From the NCBI GenBank assembly GCA_965153455.1, contig OZ234496.1:682001-746000 (forward strand): a DNA stretch of 64,000 bases, read 5' to 3'. Positions 13,829 to 23,336 of the stretch are shown here, in pieces. Below the pieces are notes generated by a model. It was not told the origin of the DNA, made no database searches, and worked only from the letters and a program-made list of their open reading frames with translations. The DNA comes from Sphagnum compactum. Its lineage: Eukaryota > Bryophyta > Sphagnopsida > Sphagnales. Within the stretch, counting starts at the first letter, position 1. Each line of letters opens with the position of its first letter. Position numbers and translations under genes: made by a program.

Positions 13829-14207
13829 GTCGGATGACCTATTTGGGATTGGGGAGGGTATTCTGAGTGGGTACCTTGTAAAACGTCACCTTGCCTACTT
13901 GAGTATTGTATGAACATGCAGAAAAGGGTGCTCCTAGGCAGAGGAAAATGAAGTTTTGCTGCGAGAAAAAAAATTTCGTCAAGTCCGAGTAGTGCAGACA
14001 CACTTGCGCGAATTACAGATGACGGCTACAAGGGTGGCGGGGAAGAGCACTGTACCCGACGCGGCCTATAAGCTTAAAAGTACTTTTGAAAAAAATTTTT
14101 TTTTTTTTTGGCCAGAACTTATTATTCTAACTCTTGTCGGATACAGGTGTAATCCCTGTTACGCGGTAATGTCCCGCAAACTCTCGATCATTACATGGAA
14201 GTGGCAA
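13829..14207. mobile_element. 379-bp insertion of unknown class in unit 1
   Basis: Sequence present only in unit 1, flanked by CATT at 13825-13828 and 14208-14211. Unit 3 has the empty site near 61418. It is GC-richer than its surroundings and contains a T-run (~14098-14112). It has no clear TIRs, and the TG...CA ends of an LTR would not fit the duplication. GTCGGAT occurs at the start and again near 14137. A transposed fragment or SINE-like element is possible. I cannot classify it. Confidence 0.6.
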
Positions 14208-14211
14208 CATT

Positions 14212-15834
14212 CGTGAATAATGAATGAAGTTACATGAACTAACTTATGAAATACCATAAACCTTTGTTATTAAATGTAAGAATCATAATACATATTTTAC
14301 AATGTATGTCAGTGTTGTTGGATATCATCCACAACATAAGTAATGATCAAAGAAGTGTAACAAATAAAAAACATATTTTAGTTTCCAATGCGAAAGGTAC
14401 ACGAGTTTAGCTATGCCACTAATAGTGTTCAATGAAAAATTAAAAAAACCTTTTACTATATTTGATGCCACCATCAAATTATGACTACCACTCTATAAAG
14501 ACAACTTCAACACATGCCTATGGAATAATCAATTAATTTTGAAGATTCCATTTCAATTTTTGTTTTTAATATTCCAAAATATTTTTCATTTTCCTTTACA
14601 CAAATTTGTTCTTTGAAAAACATAATTTTTGAGAATTTCAACATTTGTAATGTATATATAATTTGTGTTGAAGCTGCCAAGGTATTACGATGTTTGTGAA
14701 ATGGCATACATTTCGATGAAAATTTTGCAATGTAATTTTTTTTACTTTTTCACTTTTTATAAGGTAGCACCATTACTTAGCATCCCAAGAAAGATTTAGC
14801 ACTAATTGGTGATAGGTTTCTAAAAAGTGTCCAAATAGTAAAAAACTAGCAAATTTTTTGCCCCCAACTATAAATGTAGTTGAAAGATGGTGAAAATTGC
14901 AACTACATGGATTTTGTGACAATATTCTTCTTTTAATTTTTGAGGTCACTAGGATGAAAAAATTGGCCACACCAAAAAAATATTAATTAAAAGAAATCCA
15001 TTATTGCAATATACTCCTTTAGGATTAATCCCCTAAATCAAAGGATTGAAATTCAAATAAGAAAAAAACCATTTTCTCACTTATTCATCTTCACTTGGAA
15101 TTTTTTTTAGTTTCCAACTTGTGTACAATACTTTTATATTTTTTGGAAAGTTGGACAATGAATAATAATCTAAAGAAATGGGATAATGGATAAACTCAAA
15201 GAAAGAAATTTTTTTCATTTCCGTTTCTGGGGGAAGTGAGACAATGGATGAACTCAAGAAGAGAAATTGTGTCAACAACTTCTTGACAGAATTGGGATGA
15301 TTGGAAATTTGACTAGAAAAAATAGGATAATGGAACTTTGGGAAGTTAGTTGAGCTTTCTAGGGGAAGTGGGATAGTGGATGAACTTTATAAGGGAAATT
15401 TTCTAGCAAATAAAGTGGCCTTGTGAAGTTTGATAAATTACAGAGGATTGAAATTTTTCCAATTTCCAAAAGAAAGTTGAACAATTTTGGACCTGGGTGC
15501 AACATCGTCAAACTTCTAGAAAAGGTGAAGGACAATGGGTGAACCCAAGAAAGATGGAATTTGGCTGAGCTCTCAGAGGGAAAAGTGAAACAAGTGATTT
15601 TAGTGGCTTGAAAGTTTCAAACATGGCCAAAGGCAAAAATTTGACTATGAAAGGGGGAATAAAATAAAAATTATCAATTTGAAGATGACTAAAAATTTAT
15701 GATACATAATGTTAGAAGAAAAATTTAGAGCAAAAGTTAAAGCAATTATAGACCCATAATAAGTAATTTAATGTGAAAACATTGGGTTTGTGCAATCAAA
15801 TTTTTTTATAAATTGTTTATAGTTTCTTTCAAGT
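14212..15834. other. Spacer, unit 1
   Basis: AT-rich with no gene seen. It leads into the telomere-like stretch and closely matches 61422-63029. The unit 2 counterpart, 36090-37574, is shorter and more diverged. Confidence 0.45.
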
Positions 15835-16288
15835 CCACAAACCACGAATTTTAAGTTTTAGACCTTAAACTCTCAATGCTTAATTTCAAACTTTAAATCC
15901 AAATCTTAAAACCCTTAATTTTAAACCTAAACCTTAAATCAACCTTAAACCCTAAATTTCACACCCTAAATGCTAATTTTAGATCCTAAAGACATATTTA
16001 AAATCTAAAACCTAAAATTTCAAATCCTGAACCTCGAAAGCTAATTTGAAAACTGAAACCCTCAAAATAGCAAACACAAAGCTTGAAATTTAATTCAAAA
16101 TTTCCAAGGCCTAAACTTTAGAAAATAAATTGTAAAGCCTAATCTTCAAAAAGACCAAACCCAAATTTAAAAAATTGAATTATAAAATCTCAAATCGTAA
16201 ACCCCAAAAGTTAAACCTAAAACTTAAACGTTAAAAACCAAACACAAACCCTAAATGAAATTCTGAAACCAAAAACTCAAAATCTTAA
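15835..16288. repeat. Degenerate telomere-like CCCTAAA stretch, unit 1
   Basis: Dense near-repeats of the plant telomere heptamer (AAACCCTAAA and one- or two-base variants such as AAACCTTAAA) in one orientation across ~450 bp. It is too degenerate to be a recent interstitial telomere. Confidence 0.6.
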
Positions 16289-16296
16289 ACCCATAG

Positions 16297-16471
16297 CCTA
16301 GTGATGACATTCTTCATTTTGCAAAATAAAATTCTTTAAAATTCTTCATTTAGCACCTTGTCATAACATTCTTCAAGCGTGAATTTTAACGAATTTTGAC
16401 GAATTTTAACAAATTTTATGGAGATCTTTGGGCTTCCATAACATTCCCGCACCAAGAATGTCATAACTATG
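16297..16471. mobile_element. MITE with 8-bp target duplication (hAT-like)
   Basis: 175-bp insertion in unit 1, flanked by ACCCATAG on both sides (16289-16296 and 16472-16479). Unit 3 has the uninterrupted site near 63484. The ends are inverted: CCTAGTGATGACATTCTT at left and CATAGTTATGACATTCTT at right (read on minus), 16 of 18 identical. Eight-bp duplications and short TIRs fit non-autonomous hAT elements. No coding capacity. The family assignment is inference. Confidence 0.8.
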
Positions 16472-16479
16472 ACCCATAG

Positions 16480-16700
16480 CATGTAGTCTTATTAACCCAG
16501 AACCATATAGCCCTTAAACCATAATGCCATATAATCTAAAGCCCATAGCCATATCGCCCATATGTCAAATAACCATAAAACCCATAGACCATATAACCAA
16601 TATAGTCATCTAAATCATTTAGATTAATAGCCTCATATAGCCCAATAGGCATAGCTTCCTAAAACTTATAACCCTATAGCCCCCTTAGGCCATCCTCAAC
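16480..16700. repeat. CCCATAG-rich irregular repeat, unit 1
   Basis: Irregular array of CCCATAG, CCATATAG and ACCATA words just downstream of the telomere-like stretch. The similarity of word structure suggests the two arrays derive from each other by drift. Confidence 0.55.
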
Positions 16701-16909
16701 CCCAATATAATACTTACAATATAAATTCAAGGTGGGCATGCATGGGTGCAAAAAGAAGTTAGAAAAGAGTTGATGTTAGGTTTTCAAGATTTGGTCCTTG
16801 CTGCAAGAGTTTGCAAAAGACAACTTGGAAAAAATAATAGACTCCTAAGACATGACATGAATTTGAAAACCTTGTAGTCATGGGTAAAAAAATCAAACTT
16901 ATAAACAAA

Positions 16910-17285
16910 CTATGTGAGCTTATAGCCTAAAAATTCAGGTACTGGTAGAATTCCAAGGCACATCTCACCCATAGCCATGCCCTTCTCAACATAATCTGGC
17001 ACACCTAACTGGTTTGCGATCTCTGCATCTTGGCGGGCTTTTGTTTCCAATCCCAACTTGAAACGTGCATATGCTCGATGCTTCAAGCATTCATAATCTG
17101 GGTCACTTTTACACCTGAGTGCTTCAGTCAAATCCTCTATTGCTCCTTCATAATCTCCCATCATCTCTTTCACCACTCCTCTTTCTTGCAAACTGAAACT
17201 ATTTTTTTCAAAATTTGTGACCACATTGTTTGCATCATGAAGTGCACCCTCATAGTTTTCCAACTTAACTTTGCAAAACACACAG
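16910..17285 (-). CDS. Copy 1 exon 6: C-terminal TPRs
   Basis: 376 nt, starting after acceptor TTGACAG (17288-17286) and ending at TAG (16912-16910). It encodes tandem TPRs: KLENYEGALHDANNVV, then ERGVVKEMMGDYEGAIEDLTEAL, then HRAYARFKLGLETKARQDAE. The spacing and the small/large residue pattern are typical of 34-residue TPRs. The tail PVPEFLGYKLT is shared, with small changes, by all three copies. TPRs usually mediate protein-protein contacts, here in place of the LRR sensor region. Confidence 0.8.
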
Positions 17286-17648
17286 CTGTCAAAACAATAC
17301 ATTCCCTTAGAAATACAACATGGAACTACTACACAACAAGTGTACAAATTATACAACAACTTGGACATAATTCTTTTTTAGTTTACCATTTCCATTTCAA
17401 TAACCCTTTTTTCCTTTCTAGTGGAATGATTCTTTAATATCCATGTTCTTGAATCTATTTGTCCACGTTTCAACCACCTCATAGTCCTCTACCTCTCCAA
17501 GAATTTAATATACACTACAAAAGAAAGTCAAATAAAATAACACAACATTTTTTTCAACTACAATTGTGTAATACATGATCAAATCAAGAAATACATAAAT
17601 AAATATAAATAGAATGTGATATGCAAATCTGCAACATTACACACTCAC

Positions 17649-18552
17649 CTTAACATACAGTTCCTCTGTTTCCATTTATTGTTTTCACAATAGTTGAGAG
17701 TTGCTTCAAAATCTGCAAGTGCTTCTTTGTGTAATCCCAAAATCAGATTGGCCTTTCCTCTTGCTTCAAACAAATCTGGTGATGTCAAATTTATGGTGAA
17801 AACATTGCCTTTGGTGGGGTCAATTAAGGTGAGGGCCTTAATCGTAGAATTTTGTTCCTCTATAGTCAAATCGACATTGGTGTCTAATAAAAGCCTCTCC
17901 AAAATCCCAGGAGCAGAAGCAAAAACACTTCTAGTCGGGTTGTCATCGATCTGCGACACAGCTGTTGAGAGGATTCCCACCAAGTTCAGTAGCTCTTGAA
18001 AAAAAATTTCATCTTTGCGGTTGTGTAATTTGACCAAGTCAACATCTGTGGAAAATCTTGTGCTTATTAATTCGAATAGCGTTGGAATAAAATCTGATGG
18101 GGATGTTACCATTTTCATCGCCACTATTGTTATTTCAAAAGCTAAACCACATAATAAGCGTAGAATATCAATATCGTGCTCCTGTACATCAAGCGAGGTT
18201 GAATTATAGACTTCATTGATGAGTGATTCCAAAAGTCTTGGATAATTGGCAATTGTCTTCTTGGCTGTTGATGATCGAAACAGCTTCAATAAAGCTAGAC
18301 CCCGTTTTAAGCTATGGCCAACCTCAGGAAGCATCATATTGTGGATCTTCTCCAATAGAGATGAATGTTCAAGAACATAGTCACAGTTCATCCTATTAAC
18401 TATCCAGGAAATTATATATTTGATACGTTCCAAATGTTCCCCTAGATTGGAATCATCCAATTGAAGGAGATCCATATACTTCCCAACTAAAACTGCCGGA
18501 GTTTGTTGCAACAACTTATTTTTTTCCTTGGCTTCTCCTTCAATTTCCTCTT
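17649..18552 (-). CDS. Copy 1 exon 5: helical repeat region and first TPR
   Basis: 904 nt between an acceptor after AATGCAG (18555-18553) and donor GTGAGT (17648-17643). It enters in phase 1 and leaves in phase 2. The protein is strongly alpha-helical with alternating Leu-rich segments (for example YPRLLESLINEVYNST) that resemble an ARM/HEAT-like solenoid, though I could not delimit repeats. It ends in a recognisable TPR half (ARGKANLILGLHKEALADFE). The frame is intact. Confidence 0.75.
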
Positions 18553-18967
18553 CTGCATTACATACACAAACAAGAATTGCAAACACCATTAATTATTGGA
18601 CAAGTAGGACTCCTTGGCTAAGCTTTTAACCTAGAATTGTAACCCCATTATCATGGTAGGAGTGATCAAAAGGGTTTAGAATTGACATCAAATAGTATGG
18701 CATTTTATTTCTCTACCCCCCAATATTGTTGAGGTCAAAGTTCCTTTCTTGTTGAGTCTTTGCAAGGTTTTTTTCTTGTCAAGGGTAATAGTTAATAATT
18801 AATAGGTTTACCTCAGGTTATGAATATACCTTATGTATTTGTCTAGTAAGGTTATATATGTTTTAACACCATAAATGTCAAATTTAACATGCGTTGAATT
18901 TGTACTTGATAAAAAGAAATTGTTGAATTCATTTAAAATGAGAATATTTAAAGATTCATCTATTTAC

Positions 18968-19039
18968 CAAGGAGTATCCTTCTGTTGTTCAGCAACCTAG
19001 GTTGAAGGTCAAAACCAATGACCCTCCACAACAAATTGT
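18968..19039 (-). CDS. Copy 1 exon 4 (reading frame kept, acceptor lost)
   Basis: 72-nt exon predicted by homology with copy 2 and by phase: it must enter and leave in phase 1, and both hold here. The frame is open (NLLWRVIGFDLQPRLLNNRR) and ends at donor GTAAATA. The acceptor, CAG in copy 2 at 41754-41752, is CAC here at 19042-19040, and no nearby AG gives an open frame. Whether this exon is ever spliced in is therefore doubtful. Confidence 0.55.
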
Positions 19040-19042
19040 GTG
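19040..19042 (-). other. Lost splice acceptor before copy 1 exon 4
   Basis: Minus-strand CAC stands where copy 2 has CAG (41754-41752). The surrounding exon and intron align well, so this looks like a substituted acceptor and not a misaligned boundary. Confidence 0.6.
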
Positions 19043-19170
19043 CAACAAAAAATGATTGATATACTTGATGCATTTATGAAAAGATTCTTCTTGTTTTGAT
19101 GAAAGAAAATTAACCTATTCAAAAATTACTTTTTAAAAATCAATAGTACTTAACAGGTTAATATATTTAC

Positions 19171-19327
19171 CAAACACTCTTGTTTGGTTTGTCATTGTGG
19201 ATGAAACGCCCCAATAATATATCATAAATAAAAAGTCACATGTGACAAAAAATGTTTGATGTATTTGGAGTAATTGGGAAACTATTTTGTCATCCAGATG
19301 ACCTTTTCGAATGTAATTCATCATCAC
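19171..19327 (-). CDS. Copy 1 exon 3
   Basis: Short exon of 157 nt (52 codons plus 1). The acceptor follows TTGGCAG and the donor is GTAAATA. It enters in phase 0 and leaves in phase 1. Copy 2 has an exon of identical length with the same boundaries. It encodes a helical segment containing KIVSQLLQIHQTFFVTCDFL. The homologous exon supports the model although the peptide itself matches no named domain. Confidence 0.65.
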
Positions 19328-19410
19328 CTGCCAACAAGTAAAACAATTGAGTTTTAATTGCAACTATATTAGTAATGAAAAGTTGTCCAACAAATGTACT
19401 CCAATTTTAC

Positions 19411-19880
19411 TCTTACAAAGCTTTGTGAACACATGTGTGAAGTAAATAAATAGTCCAAATACATTCTTCAAACATCTAAATGAACTATTTTGTTTGGTTT
19501 GGAATATGTAACTAGCCTATTAAGTTTTGTCATGTTTTCACATTTAAGATTCATTGATAAACCTATCCTGTTCATATGTTCCATAATTATGTCAAACATT
19601 TAATATAGAGGATCTAATGCTATAAATGTCTAACCATCAAGCTGGATTAATAGGTTTACGTTGGCTATATGGCCCCATGAACTTTATTTGCAAAGATATT
19701 AACAATGGAAAATTTTGCAACAAACTTATTCTTACAACTTATGTGAATATGTCTATGAAAGAAATAAAAGTTTTAAATACATTTGTTCAAAAATGTAAAT
19801 GAGCTAATTGTTTTAGTTTGCAAACTGCACCTAACCCACTAAGTCTTGCTATGTTTTAGTATTTAAGAATGAAAACCGTA
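19411..19880. repeat. Diverged tandem duplication inside intron 2 of copy 1
   Basis: Two segments of ~150 bp, beginning near 19411 and 19730 (period about 319 bp), are clearly related along their length but diverged. This makes copy 1 intron 2 732 bp, against 371 bp in copy 2, where one repeat and the sequence between are missing. Confidence 0.6.
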
Positions 19881-20059
19881 AACCATAATTATTTTATGAA
19901 ATTATGCAATGTGATCACCATCAATTTCTAGATAGGTCCATGATGCCATAACAATATGTAGTCAGAAATATCATTCGAAATTAAATGGGATGGAAGAATT
20001 AAAAACAAGATAATAAACAATTGTATTAACTTGGTCACTTTAAAGGTTGATAAACATAC

Positions 20060-20878
20060 CTTGCTTGCTAATTCTTGGCATTCTAGTTCGCACCCTTCAC
20101 CTTTCTTTGATAAATTCAATAGATGGATCAAAGGATTTATAACCCAAATTAGTTGGTAGTAGAGGCCTGCAGATTCTTCCGTGAAGGGTTTCAACTTCAA
20201 AACCTTTCTTGCCTCCTCCATTTTCTTGGACGCTTCCTCTGTTAAGAATTTATTTTCATCCGCATGCGTTGCTGAAAAATGAACAATGTAACATAAACAA
20301 AGGATTGCTACTAGAGCATCTATGTCCTTGTCGCCCTCTTTAAAGGCACTGTTGTTCAATAATGCGACAAGCTTTGCACTCACTTCCTCTTGCTTCTTCT
20401 TGCGAATCAAAAGTCGACGGGTAGGGTTCAACACACATGTCCGCCGAGTAAAATGGTCACCAGGATCAATACGACACTCTACTTGGATCAAATCATGCTC
20501 TTCCAATTCATCCCTTGCTTTCACAAAGTCACCAGGTAAAAGCTTTGGATGACTTGCTCTGAAAGCGAGTGCTAACAATGCTTCTGGCACACAATGGCGT
20601 CCAAATAGTGCAAGCAAATACAATAGGTCTCGAGCCTTATCATGTAAAACTTCTAAGGCCATTAACATTGCAGCAGACAAGGTATAAGGATATGGTTGAC
20701 CAAATGCTTCGACACGTTTTGTATGAAAGGAAGCTGCATCATCAGCAACGATGCTATTGAAATCTTCAAGAGCAAGCTCCCAATACTCTTCTTGAAGTGG
20801 ATCCTTCATTGTCTTCAATATGAGTGCGAGACCCAAAAGGTTGTATCCAACTCGGTTGATGAGTCTGTGGGCTAACCA
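20060..20878 (-). CDS. Copy 1 exon 2: ARC region of NB-ARC
   Basis: 273 codons between an acceptor after ATGCAG (20881-20879) and a donor GTATG at 20059, phase 0 on both sides. GYNLLGLALILKTMKD sits where NLRs have the GLPLAL motif, but lacks its Pro. It is followed by WELAL, an RNBS-D-like LLYLLALFGRHCVPEALL, then DELEEHDLI and a basic stretch RRLLIRKKK near the expected position of the MHD-type motif. No canonical MHD is visible. The remainder is helical. The frame is intact in this exon. Confidence 0.8.
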
Positions 20879-21186
20879 CTGCATAAAATAAATACCACCC
20901 ATCCATAGCAAATGTTGATGTGTTTAGTACGTTAGAATGTCCACAATTAAAATGTGGCAACCTAAACTTATTTGTAAAAATGAACCACAAATACCCATTT
21001 TACGAAGCATCAGGTCACATCTTCAACATGTGACAGTGAAGTGAAGTACTTAGGCAAGATTCTAAAAAAAAGGATGTTGCAAGCATCTTGACTTTAATAG
21101 CTAGTAGATGTTAATTAGAACATAGCCTCCATACCGAATCTACAATGCAGCTGAAATGAACAACAATATAGCTTGGAAACACTTAC

Positions 21187-22242
21187 AACTAGGTTTAGTG
21201 GTATTTCATCGTTTGGCATTTTAGCCCTTCCGGCCAAGATCTTCGCTGCCTCCTGTATAGTTGGCTTATCCATGAGTAGACACTTTGCATCAGGCCATAC
21301 TTCCTTAGATCGAGATGTCACGAGGTATTTCACTCCTGTGGCTTCAGTCACTAAAAGACCTTCGATTTGTTCCAAATTCATGACGTTGTCGAACACGATA
21401 AGGAGGTGTTTTGTCAGTAGACGGTTCCGCATGGCTTCCAACTTTTCAGGCAATTCCTTGTCTACACATGCGTCTTGACCTGGTGCTCTTATTTTGCCTA
21501 GGATCTCACCGCACAACTTTCCACGGTCCTTGGCTTCAGGGTCACACGTCAAAAACACCGCCCCATCCTCGAACATTGTGTTGTTTTCGTTGATTGATGT
21601 GTGGGTTGACGACGATTTTGACCTTCTCATATTATTTGCAGCATCATGAATTTTATATGCAATAGATTTTGCAAGGCAAGTTTTTCCTGATCCAGGTTCT
21701 CCATACAAATTCACAACTTTATTGTTAGCTTCAGGAGTAAGTTCCTTCATCACTTTAGCTTCGATCTCTTCCAACCTCACGATTCGTGGATCCAATCCGA
21801 AGCCTATGGAATTCGGAGTGTCATTGGCTCTGCTTGCAAGCAATCGATTCATATCTTCTCGACCTTTCAAGGAATTTGGTATTTGTTGAAAATCATCGAT
21901 TAGTCTGGCAATGGAATCTGTCAATATTTCGTGAGATCCTTTGGCTTTGGTCCAAAATGACAAGCAACAGTCACTTTGCAAGTGGCTAAATCTCTGCCTT
22001 TCCTCGTCAAGGTGTTTTGAGGCAGTCTCGAACCGTGTTCGAAGGCCCGGATCGTTCGTCAAACCATAATCGTTTATCATTTGTTCCTATTCTGCCTTCT
22101 TAGTCGCTAGCTCACGATGATGGTGATCGAAGTCTGCTATTTCTTTCGACGTTCGATCCCACCTTTCGCGATACGCTTGTAAGTAATTGCCAATCTGTCC
22201 TGCCAATTCGAGAGGATTGCTTGCAATAGATAACTCTGCCAT
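21187..22242 (-). CDS. Copy 1 exon 1: N-terminal region and NB domain
   Basis: The ATG at 22242-22240 opens a 352-codon exon. Its start aligns residue by residue with copy 2 (MAELSIASNP versus MAGLAIASNP). An in-frame TAG occurs at codon 52. From Met55 the frame is open and includes the Walker A motif GEPGSGKT, the kinase-2 segment LLIVFDNV (Asn where NLRs usually have a second Asp) and YLVTSR. The exon ends at a clear donor, GTAAGTG, at 21186, in phase 0. The N-terminal ~150 residues look alpha-helical and charged. They match no TIR domain, and I could not assign a coiled-coil or RPW8 type. Confidence 0.8.
22087..22089 (-). other. Premature stop (TAG, codon 52) in copy 1
   Basis: On the minus strand the codons read AAG AAG GCA GAA TAG GAA CAA ATG. 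Copy 2 has TGG at the aligned position, so one G-to-A change explains it. The next in-frame ATG is at 22080. Confidence 0.85.
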
Positions 22243-22435
22243 TATGTATCACCTATTTCACCCATGACCACACAGTGATTCATTATTGATTATATTCTTG
22301 TCTATGTCTGGAATTCCATATGTTCTGGATTTGGAAGGTATGCTCTTAAAAATAATGCAGCAACAAAGACATGGGATATTTAGGAACGTTTCAAAAATGT
22401 GGCCCACGAATTTCAATGAAAGACATTAAGATAGA

Positions 22436-22441
22436 AGTCAA
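22436..22441 (-). promoter_or_regulatory. W-box-like TTGACT upstream of copy 1
   Basis: TTGACT on the gene's strand, ~195 bp upstream of the ATG. Copy 2 has it at 44784-44789, at a similar distance. WRKY factors bind such sites in defence genes, but a 6-mer is weak evidence. Confidence 0.2.
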
Positions 22442-23328
22442 ATTCTTCTGGTACATACTTGAGTTGAAATGTCCTTGAATGTTCAACGTGAAGATATCCC
22501 AAGTTTAGTCGCACATACTTCGAAAACTCCAGATTAAAAGAGTACATTTGCATACATGTATTTAATGAGCTAAAGACATTATGAATGTTTTATTGGCAAA
22601 TCTCAGAAGCTACAAACTTAATAGCTTGCATGTGAACTTCCTGCTAGTATCATTCAAGGAGGTAGCTGTTTTAACAATTTGTAGAAGCGAATAGGATATC
22701 CTAAAGGATAGTAAGTTAATATGATCCTTATAGGGGTATTTTCTCTTTTGAAAACTAACGTGCACACCCATGGATAACCTGATTTTCCCTAGCATTTGTT
22801 GCACCTTCAGAAGGAAAAAATCAGGGAATTGCATCTGCAAACAAAACTTCATACAAAAGGAATGTTTTACATTGATATGAAGCAAATAAGGGATTTCTCA
22901 ATTTTGAAGCACAACGTTTTTGGTCACTGTTGCTCTAGAGGATCTGGGTTTTGTTGGCGGCGCTTTGGCACTGGTCAAGTACGTCAAGGTTTCTATCAAC
23001 TGTAACTCTTTCCAGCTATTAGATGAACTACAACCCAAGAAGAAATTTTCATTGGTATCAAGACAAGAGAAGACAAGACAAGACTAACAACATGTTCGTA
23101 GTGTTCCTCTCTTTAGACAGCCCAGTGCTCTTTCTGGGAGCAACTGACGTTGTTTTCTGAGTTGAATTAAATTAGGAAACATCCATATCCCAATTTCAAA
23201 CGAATTAAGACCAGTGTTATATGGAAACAGGCATCATAAATATACACATGTTATAGGTTGCGCTGGAATTATATTACCTTGTCTTGGAATTGAAATGTTC
23301 GATTTTTTTCCTCTGCAGAAACGTTCAG

Positions 23329-23336
23329 CACGTGGC
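23329..23336. promoter_or_regulatory. G-box/ABRE-like CACGTGGC upstream of copy 1
   Basis: CACGTGGC lies ~1.09 kb upstream of the copy 1 ATG, in a locally GC-richer stretch (about 23300-23700). It is conserved at the same place in copy 2. The core matches bZIP/bHLH sites in plants. The regulatory role is inference. Confidence 0.35.

Larger units (their letters stand above)
16910..22242 (-). pseudogene. NB-ARC/TPR NLR-like gene, copy 1, disrupted
   Basis: Six-exon gene on the minus strand: 22242-21187, 20878-20060, 19327-19171, 19039-18968, 18552-17649 and 17285-16910. The splice phases are consistent throughout (0, 0, 1, 1, 2), giving a nominal 1127 aa. An unrecognised helical N-terminus is followed by NB-ARC (P-loop GEPGSGKT, kinase-2 LLIVFDNV, sensor-like YLVTSR), ARC2-like sequence, a helical middle and C-terminal TPRs. 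Proteins of this class act as cytosolic nucleotide-dependent switches, usually in immunity; that role is inferred from the family. Codon 52 is TAG (22089-22087), where copy 2 has Trp. The exon 4 acceptor, CAG in copy 2, is CAC here (19042-19040). Translation from Met55 (22080) would give an N-terminally shortened product, but the lost acceptor would still disturb splicing. I call it a likely pseudogene; RNA evidence is absent. Confidence 0.8.

Noticed and set aside
13956-14216. 86-codon plus-strand frame across the 379-bp insertion
   Set aside because: It runs from the insertion through a T-run into flanking spacer and shows no recognisable domain.
16297-16471. Reading the MITE as part of the CCCATAG array
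   Set aside because: Its internal sequence has no CCCATAG words, and it has inverted ends and an empty site in unit 3.
17694-17999. Plus-strand open frames over exon 5 and other NLR exons
   Set aside because: Antisense shadows of the real exons on the minus strand; splice phases and protein motifs support the minus strand.
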